From a candidate division CSSED10-310 bacterium (GTDB lineage Bacteria > CSSED10-310 > JAFGDC01), in the NCBI GenBank assembly GCA_016932295.1, contig JAFGDC010000150.1:1-9614 (forward strand): a stretch of 9,614 nucleotides of DNA. The letters are read 5' to 3'. Below, piece by piece: positions 1 to 5,352 of this stretch. Each line of letters opens with the position of its first letter. Position 1 is the first letter of the stretch. The position numbers were made by a program, and so were the translations under genes. The notes beneath the pieces are model-generated. The model was not told where the DNA came from. It saw nothing but the letters and a program-made list of their open reading frames with translations, and did not search any database.

Positions 1-95
1 AAGGCACACGAAGGCGCTTTTCGTCAGGCATCCGCTCCTCACCACTTGACCACCGCAGGCTTATATCGAAACCAAAGCGAAATCTGGTGCCGGCC

Positions 96-124
96 TTGAC
101 TTTGAACATAACCGAACCTAGAGT
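96..124 (+). promoter_or_regulatory. Predicted sigma-70 type promoter of the ECF sigma operon
   Basis: The sequence shows TTGACT at 96-101 (5 of 6 matches to the -35 consensus), a spacer of exactly 17 bases, and TAGAGT at 119-124 (4 of 6 matches to the -10 consensus). Transcription would start near 131 and leave a leader of about 64 bases before the sigma factor start. No GGAAC-spacer-GTC type ECF promoter was found in the expected arrangement; the GGAAC-like string near 145 lacks a partner -10. Autoregulation by the encoded sigma factor is therefore not visible. This is inference from motif matching only. Confidence 0.4.
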
Positions 125-194
125 GATGCGCATCGACGGCGGGAGGAACGGTCAACGTGACGGGTAATGGTAATCCGACGAATGAGGTATGGGG

Positions 195-776
195 ATGAGT
201 TCAGAGTTGCGATTATTACACTTGGCACAGGACGGGGACAAGGAAGCATTTGCCACGTTGGTCAAAAGATATCGGGGTACTCTTTTCAAATTTGCCATGA
301 GCAGGTGCCGGAACCGCGAGGATGCACTCGATACTATGCAGGAGACATTTCTCAAAGCCTTTCAGAACCTGGACAAATTCCGCGGGGACGCGCGCCTGCT
401 TACCTGGTTGTACAGGATCGCCTCCAATGCATGCCTGATGAGCCGGCGGCGCAGCAAGTTCGCACCCGAACGGCTGGAACCGCTTGAGATCACCAGTGCA
501 AGCAACGAGGAACAGACGCACATGCCAACGGCATTCACCGATCCCGAGACCGAATATGCGCGGGATGAACTCAGTGCCGCGCTCGGTCGCGCAATCGAAG
601 GGCTGGACAAAGAAAAACGGATGGTTCTGATGCTGCGCGATCTCGAGGAGATGAACACGAAGGATGCCGCGGTGGCGCTGGGGATCACCGAAGCAGCCGT
701 CAAATCTCGATTGCACAGGGCTCGGCGTGAGTTGCGCGTAAAAATCGAGCTGGAGTTGACGCGAGGCGTATCATGA
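195..776 (+). CDS. ECF-type RNA polymerase sigma factor (sigma-70 family)
   Basis: This 193-residue protein should bind core RNA polymerase and direct it to a dedicated promoter set. Region 2 covers about residues 10-80: a DKEAFATLVKRYRG segment, then the NREDALDTMQETFLKAF core-binding helix and FRGDARLLTWLYRIASNAC, typical of ECF region 2.3/2.4. An acidic linker of about 40 residues follows. Region 4 lies at about 130-190, with LDKEKRMVLMLRDLEEM and the helix-turn-helix ITEAAVKSRLHRARREL, the usual end of an ECF factor. An ATG at 189 is possible, but GAGG at 184-187 sits 7 bases before the ATG at 195, so I chose 195. The gene heads a compact operon and overlaps the anti-sigma gene by ATGA, which fits translational coupling of a sigma/anti-sigma pair. 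The family call is firm; the ECF subgroup and regulon are unknown. Confidence 0.95.
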   Translation: MSSELRLLHLAQDGDKEAFATLVKRYRGTLFKFAMSRCRNREDALDTMQETFLKAFQNLDKFRGDARLLTWLYRIASNACLMSRRRSKFAPERLEPLEITSASNEEQTHMPTAFTDPETEYARDELSAALGRAIEGLDKEKRMVLMLRDLEEMNTKDAAVALGITEAAVKSRLHRARRELRVKIELELTRGVS

Positions 777-1006
777 TGCGATGCAGCGAAGTTTTTATCC
801 TGCTGACCGGTTACGATTACGATGAGATGTCAATTGAAACGCTGGCCGCCCTGGATAAACACCTGCGCTACTGCATAAGCTGCCGTGCGTTTTTCATGTC
901 AACGCTCGAGGATCGTGATCCGAAGGATCTGCCGCCGGAACCAGGGTTATGCATCGAACTGGCCAGGGAAATCCAGGTGCTGCTCAACCGGCGGAACGAA
1001 TCGTGA
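773..1006 (+). CDS. Small soluble zinc-binding (ZAS-type) anti-sigma factor
   Basis: This 77-residue protein probably binds and inhibits the sigma factor encoded just upstream. Cys4 (RCSEV) begins the first helix, and DKHLRYCISCRAFF carries His30, Cys34 and Cys37, the HX3CX2C zinc motif of ZAS anti-sigma domains. The spacing C4-26-H30-4-C34-3-C37 equals that of the zinc ligands of Streptomyces RsrA (C11, H37, C41, C44), a disulfide-stress sensor. There is no transmembrane segment, so it should act in the cytoplasm and sense an internal signal. A Pro-rich DPKDLPPEPGL segment and a last helix follow the zinc motif. It is shorter than RsrA (about 105 residues). The start is ATG ATG at 773/776, and the first ATG overlaps the sigma stop. 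Redox sensing is inferred; plain structural zinc binding is the alternative. Confidence 0.85.
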   Translation: MMRCSEVFILLTGYDYDEMSIETLAALDKHLRYCISCRAFFMSTLEDRDPKDLPPEPGLCIELAREIQVLLNRRNES

Positions 1007-1014
1007 GTCTCACG
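1002..1014. repeat. 13-bp inverted repeat at the end of the anti-sigma gene
   Basis: CGTGAG and CTCACG flank a single central T, giving a perfect 6+1+6 palindrome that includes the anti-sigma stop codon. As RNA it could form only a small 5-bp, 3-base-loop hairpin with no U-tract, so it is not a convincing terminator. It sits 31 bases before the flavoprotein start and might be an operator or simply chance. Confidence 0.3.
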
Positions 1015-1044
1015 TGAAATGGAGCGCGACATGAGGTGCACGCC

Positions 1045-2376
1045 ATGCGGGTGGTGATCATCGGAGGCAACTCGGCCGGCAACACAGCAGCCCGAACGCT
1101 GCTGCGCCATGATCCCGGCGCTGACATCCATGTTGTCGACCGCAACTCGAAAACGCCCTACGCGGGCTGCTCCATGAAACGCCTGATCGCTGGCGACATC
1201 ATCGATTGGCGGCTGTTGTTAGTGGGCCGTAACGAACCGGAACATGGGTTGAACCGGCTTGGCGGCTGGGAGGCGATGGAAATCAAACGAGCCGAACGCG
1301 AAGTTCTGATCGCCGGCAATGAAGGCACCCGAAGTCTTCCCTATGATCGTCTTATCCTGGCCTCCGGCGCTGCTCCCGAACAGATTCCCGGCGCCGCGAT
1401 TTCATCCCGGACCTTCTTCTTCAAAAGCCTTGAGAATGCCGTGGCACTCAACCGCTTCATCGAGGAGCATCGTCCCGCTGACATGGTGGTGGTGGGCGGC
1501 GGTCCGGCAGGTGTGGGGATTGCTCTCGCGCTACAACGGCGCGGAGTGCGATGCCGCCTGATTGACGAACATGACCATCCACTGGCCTGGTTGCCTCCCG
1601 AGCTTGGCGTCATGATCCGTGATCGGCTGATTGCCTCAGGTATCCAGTTCCTCGGCGGATTCCATACCACCGGGATCGACGACAGCCGTTCATCGGTCGG
1701 CGTGAGCGGCTCGGGAGGGCAGGCGGCGAACGCCGCCGGCGCTATCTGCGTCATGGGTTGGCGCCCGGACACAACCCTCGCCGTGGCGTCTGGCATCCGC
1801 CTGGGCCGGCTGGGGGGAATCGCCGTGGATGCGTCACTGGTCACCAGCGATGACCGGATTTTCGCCGCCGGTGATTGCGCGGAAACAAGGCATGGAATCA
1901 CCAGGCGGCCGTGTCGTGGTTGGGGAGCCGTCAATGCTGTCCGGCAGGGCCGCACACTGGGCTTAAAGTTGGCGGGAAAACGCGCCACTGCGCCACTCAT
2001 GTTCAACACCATCATTACCGGCGACGGTATGTTGCAGGCCGCGACCACCGGACTCAACCCACTGGATCAGGATACTTCGAACCAGCGGTACCTGCGCGCC
2101 ACCACACTGTTTCCATCTCCGCCGCCTGCCATGAAATACACCCCGCCAACGCTCCCGAAACTCGGAATCTCGCTCCTGTTCGATCCGGCCGGCGGCCGGC
2201 TGCTTGGTGTTCAGGCGGCGGGCGAGGGAGCCGCCGATACGGTCCGCCTGGCCGCTCCCGCGCTGTACCATGGCGCTACCCTGGAAGATGTCCTCTCCTA
2301 TGATCCGGGCTATACGCCGGAGCTGGGACCGGTCTGGCATCCGTTGCTGATGGCCTGCCGGCGGGCTCTTGGTTAG
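1045..2376 (+). CDS. FAD/NAD(P)H-dependent disulfide reductase-like oxidoreductase (CoA-disulfide reductase / NADH oxidase family)
   Basis: This 443-residue flavoprotein should use NAD(P)H to reduce a disulfide, a persulfide, oxygen or a protein partner. The N-terminal FAD-binding motif is VVIIGGNSAGNTAAR (residues 3-17). PYAGCSMKRLIAGD puts Cys42 where class III enzymes such as CoA-disulfide reductase and NADH oxidase/peroxidase keep their single redox cysteine. A second Rossmann motif, VVVGGGPAGVG (148-158), should bind NAD(P)H. IFAAGDCAE (272-280) is the second FAD motif. The C-terminus, ending near DPGYTPELGPVWHPLLMAC, matches the dimerisation domain, and the length fits the family. A GTG at 1036 is possible, but GAGG at 1033-1036 lies 8 bases before the ATG at 1045, which also opens directly into the dinucleotide-binding strand. 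Residues after Cys42 differ from the usual CGxPYY or CGMxLY. It may supply electrons to the radical SAM protein encoded next; that is inference. Confidence 0.88.
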   Translation: MRVVIIGGNSAGNTAARTLLRHDPGADIHVVDRNSKTPYAGCSMKRLIAGDIIDWRLLLVGRNEPEHGLNRLGGWEAMEIKRAEREVLIAGNEGTRSLPYDRLILASGAAPEQIPGAAISSRTFFFKSLENAVALNRFIEEHRPADMVVVGGGPAGVGIALALQRRGVRCRLIDEHDHPLAWLPPELGVMIRDRLIASGIQFLGGFHTTGIDDSRSSVGVSGSGGQAANAAGAICVMGWRPDTTLAVASGIRLGRLGGIAVDASLVTSDDRIFAAGDCAETRHGITRRPCRGWGAVNAVRQGRTLGLKLAGKRATAPLMFNTIITGDGMLQAATTGLNPLDQDTSNQRYLRATTLFPSPPPAMKYTPPTLPKLGISLLFDPAGGRLLGVQAAGEGAADTVRLAAPALYHGATLEDVLSYDPGYTPELGPVWHPLLMACRRALG

Positions 2377-3715
2377 CACACCGGGGGAGTCTGCGGCGAC
2401 TCCCTTCCGATGGTGCGCCTGGCCATGGCGGAAACTGGTGATCTGTTGTGACGGCAAGGTCGTCTGCGGGTGCGCCGATCCCAGGGCATCCCATGTGCTG
2501 GGCGATATCGCTGAAGCATCTCTGCCCGAAATCTGGCACGGTGCCGCGGCCACCGCCCTGCGGCGTGCATTCCTGAAGGGTGCGCCGCCGCGCTACTGCC
2601 TGGATTGCGAATTGTGCGAAATAGTTCAGCGGCTGCCGGCCGCCACGGATCCGTCCACGACTCCCGGTCCCTTCGAGCTGTACGTCGAGCCCACCGTGCG
2701 CTGCAATATTTCCTGCGCCAACACCACGTGCAGCCGCGAAAGCGGCATATATGAGACCAGATCGCGGCCGTTCCTGGAACCGGCTGATTTGGACAGGGCG
2801 CTGGCCGGGCTCCGGCAGCCTCTGCAGCGTGTGCTGATCTACAATTACGGGGAACCCTTCCTGCACCCGAGGATCATGGAAATCATCCGCATTGTCCGCC
2901 GGCACCAACCAGGCGCATGGCTCGCCACCAGCACCAACGGGCTGTTGTTGCACGGGAAAGCACGGGAGGAGCTGCTGAAGGCGGGGCTGGACGAGATCAT
3001 CTTCTCCATCGACGGCGTGGATCAGGCGGGTTATGAACGGTACCGGCGCGGTGGCGATTTCGACCTCGCCTTCGGCAACATGCGGGAGCTGGCGGCGGAA
3101 CGAAAAAAAGCCGGCCTGGGAAGACCGTACATCATCTGGCGCTACATCCTCTTCCGCTGGAACGACCGCGAGGAGGAAATGGCGACGGCGCAGCGGATGG
3201 CCGCGGAGATCGGCGTGGACCGATTCTGTTTCGAGATCAGTGATTACCCGGAGGATGCTGTGTCCAGGCGGGTGGTACCGGGCAGCGTGGCCTATGAGCA
3301 GTACCGACACCTGATCTGGGGGCAGGCGCGGTTCACCATGAACCGCCGGCTGGAGCTGCTCAGGATGAAGCGGGTGACGAGGCGTAGCGGAACCATCGGT
3401 TTCCGGATCCGGGCGCGGAACACGGGGAGGCTGCGCTGGGAGCACACGACGCCTTATGGAATCAGGCATGTGGCGCTTGGAGTGAGTCTGTATGACAGGC
3501 ATGGCGGGTTGATCAGTCTCGATCACGCGCATGTGCCGTTAGTGGCGGATGTGGAACCCGGCGGTGAGATAGTGATTCAGGGAGCGGTGCCGGCGCCGGA
3601 CCGGCCGGGTCTGTACCGGCTGGGATTCGATATGGTGTATGAAGCGGTCGCCTGGTTCAGTGAACTGAGTTCGGACAATCCACGGCGGGAGATGGCGAGG
3701 GTGCTGGTTCTGTAG
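2369..3715 (+). CDS. Radical SAM protein with N-terminal SPASM-like module and C-terminal beta-sandwich domain
   Basis: This 448-residue protein appears to have three parts. Residues 13-84 look like a SPASM-type auxiliary Fe-S module: WCAWPW, CCDGKVVCGC, LGDIAEASLPEIWHG and CLDCELC, with cysteines 16, 26, 27, 33, 35, 77, 80 and 83. Residues about 102-300 form the radical SAM barrel: VEPTVRCNISCANTTC gives cluster cysteines 112, 116 and 121, YNYGEP (158-163) is the SAM-binding GGEP-like motif, and STNGLLL and IIFSIDGVD follow. Residues about 335-448 (FRIRARNTGRLRW to VYEAVAWFSEL) resemble a beta-sandwich domain often fused to glycosyltransferases and similar polysaccharide enzymes. The cluster spacing is CX3CX4C, not the usual CX3CX2C, and SPASM normally lies C-terminal. 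The TTG at 2369 is the first usable start after an in-frame stop at 2348; it overlaps the flavoprotein gene by 8 bases, which suggests coupling. The substrate (peptide, protein or sugar) is unknown. Confidence 0.85.
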   Translation: MVSTPGESAATPFRWCAWPWRKLVICCDGKVVCGCADPRASHVLGDIAEASLPEIWHGAAATALRRAFLKGAPPRYCLDCELCEIVQRLPAATDPSTTPGPFELYVEPTVRCNISCANTTCSRESGIYETRSRPFLEPADLDRALAGLRQPLQRVLIYNYGEPFLHPRIMEIIRIVRRHQPGAWLATSTNGLLLHGKAREELLKAGLDEIIFSIDGVDQAGYERYRRGGDFDLAFGNMRELAAERKKAGLGRPYIIWRYILFRWNDREEEMATAQRMAAEIGVDRFCFEISDYPEDAVSRRVVPGSVAYEQYRHLIWGQARFTMNRRLELLRMKRVTRRSGTIGFRIRARNTGRLRWEHTTPYGIRHVALGVSLYDRHGGLISLDHAHVPLVADVEPGGEIVIQGAVPAPDRPGLYRLGFDMVYEAVAWFSELSSDNPRREMARVLVL

Positions 3716-4011
3716 TGATCCACACCGGTTATGAAACGATGCTGTTCTGCGCGGTGCTGCATGAGCTACCGGACTACCGCGGCGCGCTGGACCTGGCAGG
3801 CGGCGCTGGTGTCCGGCGGATCATTGTCTGTGACTACGATCCGGAGTTGAACGGGTGGCTCAGGGTATGGATGAACAATTTCGAACCTGACGCCGTCGGT
3901 TGGTGGGGCTGCCAGCTGCGCCTGCTGCTGCCGGAATCCCAATGGTCCCTGCGCAGAGGTCGCATCACCCGCTCACTTGTCTGGTGGGAGTTCAGCAGGG
4001 CTGGTGACTGA
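3715..4011 (+). CDS. Short methyltransferase-like protein, probably the C-terminal half of a class I methyltransferase
   Basis: The 98-residue product begins with LFCAVLHELPDYRGALDLA, which looks like the late core of a class I SAM-dependent methyltransferase (post-motif I region, typically vLHhLPD followed by an aa-R helix), then RRIIVCDYDPE, like the strand 5 region with an acidic turn. The end (WLRVWMNNFEP, WWGCQLRLLLP, SLVWWEFSRAGD) is rich in Trp. The SAM-binding GxGxG motif that should precede it is absent, because the reading frame begins at the stop codon of the radical SAM gene (TAGTG, one base shared). It is therefore either a 5'-truncated remnant or a small partner protein that kept only the C-terminal fold. 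An ATG at 3739 is the alternative start; neither has a clear ribosome binding site. The family assignment is tentative. Confidence 0.45.
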   Translation: MIHTGYETMLFCAVLHELPDYRGALDLAGGAGVRRIIVCDYDPELNGWLRVWMNNFEPDAVGWWGCQLRLLLPESQWSLRRGRITRSLVWWEFSRAGD

Positions 4012-4248
4012 TCACCCACCTCTTCCCCACGTTGCCGTTCCCTGCTGCCCGGCTTGGTGCATCCATGTCACGAGATTGGCTCCCCAGGCCAGTTCCTGAA
4101 CGACGGCGCGTCACTGGACCGCCTGGGACTGATCCGCATAACCGGTGATGAGGTCCACCACGACCGTGGCGGGGCGGCGTGAGATTCGCTGAGCGCCGTC
4201 TTCCGGTCGTTGTTTCCCATAACGTTCCGACAGGCGGTACAGCCGACC
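4012..4248. other. Convergent intergenic gap, no gene recognised
   Basis: This is the space between the end of the plus-strand operon and the end of the minus-strand barrel gene. No start with a ribosome binding site and no known protein motif is visible on either strand. A weak GGTGA-CTGA-TCACC hairpin overlaps the operon stop codon (about 4002-4016), but it lacks a U-tract and is not called as a terminator. On the minus strand the sequence after the barrel stop stays open for about 45 codons and resumes after one TGA, which is likely chance in GC-rich DNA or an unrecognisable remnant. Confidence 0.5.
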
Positions 4249-4881
4249 CTACCTGAACCGCAGCATCAGGCCGGCGCTCATCTCAAGGCTGGGCAGGATC
4301 TCGTAGTCGTTGTACCGGTAGGTGCCTTCGTCGTACCAGTACATATAGGTGTAATAGCTTCTCAAATCGAACCGGACGCCGACCGTTTCACTCAGATACG
4401 CCCTCAGTCCGCCGCCCACATCGAAGAACCATCTGGCCCTCGAGTCCAGGTTATCGTTGTCCATGTCGTACAGGTTCACGCCGGCACCGAAATCCATGAA
4501 CGGCACGAAATCACCGTGCAGAAATCCGATCACGAAGGCACCCGACACGGTATACAGGTCGACATCCGTCAACTTGGTTTCCTTGTCCTCGAAGAAGCCG
4601 CCGTCCTCGTCCACGTAGAAACTGGTGCGCGAGTATGCCCAGGTGGCTTCGAATCCAATGTGGGAATGGATGAAATAGGCGGCCCGCACACCGGTCATGA
4701 ACGAGTTGTCCTGCTCGACGTAGGCCCAGTCGTAATCGTTGATGGTGTCCTCGAAGCCGCCGGCAAAGAGTGCCCCGATAAAGGGAGAGAACTCCCAGTA
4801 CTCCATGTCATAGTCATAGGCGTGAACCGGAGCGCCGGCTACCAGTGCCATGATTAGTATCAGTCCTGTTCCGACACGCAT
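4249..4881 (-). CDS. Small outer-membrane beta-barrel protein
   Basis: This 210-residue protein has a clear Sec signal peptide, MRVGTGLILIMALVAGAPVHA, with predicted cleavage after residue 21 (VHA|YDYD). The mature chain of about 189 residues has alternating aromatic and small residues typical of amphipathic strands, for example GVRAAYFIHSHIGFEATWAY, YTVSGAFVIGFLHGDFVPFM and RSYYTYMYWY. It ends LEMSAGLMLRFR, close to the terminal aromatic signature of barrel proteins. The size suits an eight-stranded barrel of the OmpA/OmpW kind. Loops are very rich in Asp and Tyr. The frame is open up to an ATG at 4989 and another lies at 4896, but GAAGG sits 8 bases before the ATG at 4881, and the predicted promoter puts transcription near 4904, so 4881 is preferred. 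The precise function (structural, pore or adhesion) cannot be told. Confidence 0.8.
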   Translation of the reverse strand: MRVGTGLILIMALVAGAPVHAYDYDMEYWEFSPFIGALFAGGFEDTINDYDWAYVEQDNSFMTGVRAAYFIHSHIGFEATWAYSRTSFYVDEDGGFFEDKETKLTDVDLYTVSGAFVIGFLHGDFVPFMDFGAGVNLYDMDNDNLDSRARWFFDVGGGLRAYLSETVGVRFDLRSYYTYMYWYDEGTYRYNDYEILPSLEMSAGLMLRFR

Positions 4882-4910
4882 GACGACCGCCTTCATCGTT
4901 ACTGGAATCA

Positions 4911-4939
4911 AGTATAGTGTGGCTGTTGACAGGTCACAA
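4911..4939 (-). promoter_or_regulatory. Predicted sigma-70 type promoter of the beta-barrel gene
   Basis: Read on the minus strand, TTGTGA (4939-4934; 4 of 6 to the -35 consensus) is followed by a spacer of exactly 17 bases and TATACT (4916-4911; 5 of 6 to the -10 consensus). Transcription would start near 4904, leaving a leader of about 23 bases before the chosen ATG at 4881. The ATG at 4896 would leave only about 8 bases of leader, which argues against it. Confidence 0.5.
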
Positions 4940-5337
4940 GCGCGGTGGCGGTTCGGCGGGGCAACCATGCGCAGAAACGGGCCTGGCAAACCAGCGGTCC
5001 ATTGGCGGGCAAAAGGTGTGAATCAGTTCCAATGATTATGAACAGTCCCATCTCCAATCCCGGAGTGATTGAAAATTACCAGCCTCGTGGTGAGGCCCTG
5101 CGGGGATGCCGGGTTCCGGCGGTTCGGACCATGTCAGTGGGGCCATACTCAGCGTACATCCTTTTGGATGATTCGCCGGGGAATGCCTGAGCAAAGATAG
5201 TTGGTGTACAAGTGTCTTGGGCTGATCAAACAGATTTTGGAATCACAGATGACATGGCAAATCGAGATCAGGCAACAAGGATTTTCATCTTGTCGACCCG
5301 GCCCACTTCATAGTAGTCGTTATATTGAAGGTTCAAG
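4940..5337. other. Intergenic region between divergent genes, no convincing gene
   Basis: The stretch separates the minus-strand barrel gene from the plus-strand surface-protein pair and should carry the promoters of both. An open frame at 4945-5190 on the plus strand has no ribosome binding site, no protein-like composition and no motif, so it is not called. A possible -10 (TATATT, 5321-5326) lies 27 bases upstream of the 5353 start, but no good -35 is found at the right distance, so a promoter is only suspected there. Confidence 0.5.
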
Positions 5338-5345
5338 AAAGGAGA
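5338..5345 (+). promoter_or_regulatory. Strong ribosome binding site of the 530-residue exported protein
   Basis: AAAGGAGA lies just upstream of the ATG at 5353, with 8 bases between GGAG and the start. It is the strongest Shine-Dalgarno match in the window and fixes the start of the gene. Confidence 0.8.
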
Positions 5346-5352
5346 ATTTGGC

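Noticed and set aside
1..96. Open frame from the window edge to a TGA at 97-99, possibly the 3' end of an upstream gene.
   Set aside because: Only 32 codons are visible and they are not recognisable; chance cannot be excluded.
136..180. GGAAC-like string upstream of the sigma gene considered as an ECF-type autoregulatory promoter.
   Set aside because: No GTC-type -10 element lies at the usual 16-17 base spacing.
1341..2057. Open frame on the minus strand opposite the flavoprotein gene.
   Set aside because: It is the shadow of a well-supported coding region, with no ribosome binding site and no motif.
2276..3532. Long open frame on the minus strand (about 418 codons) opposite the radical SAM gene.
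   Set aside because: It is antisense to a gene with clear motifs and lies in GC-rich DNA where such frames arise easily; the product is rich in Arg, Pro and His and shows no domain.
4002..4016. GGTGA-CTGA-TCACC hairpin at the end of the sigma operon considered as a terminator.
   Set aside because: The stem is only 5 bp and is not followed by a T-run.
4009..4182. UGA at the end of the methyltransferase-like frame followed by 56 open codons in the same frame, raising the idea of selenocysteine or readthrough.
   Set aside because: The downstream codons do not continue any recognisable fold, and no SECIS-like hairpin is evident directly after the UGA.
4210..4857. Open frame on the plus strand opposite the beta-barrel gene.
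   Set aside because: The minus-strand reading has a signal peptide, a promoter, a ribosome binding site and barrel strand patterns; the plus-strand reading has none of these.
4945..5190. Possible small gene of 81 codons on the plus strand in the divergent intergenic region.
   Set aside because: There is no ribosome binding site at any of its starts, the composition is not protein-like, and it overlaps the barrel promoter.
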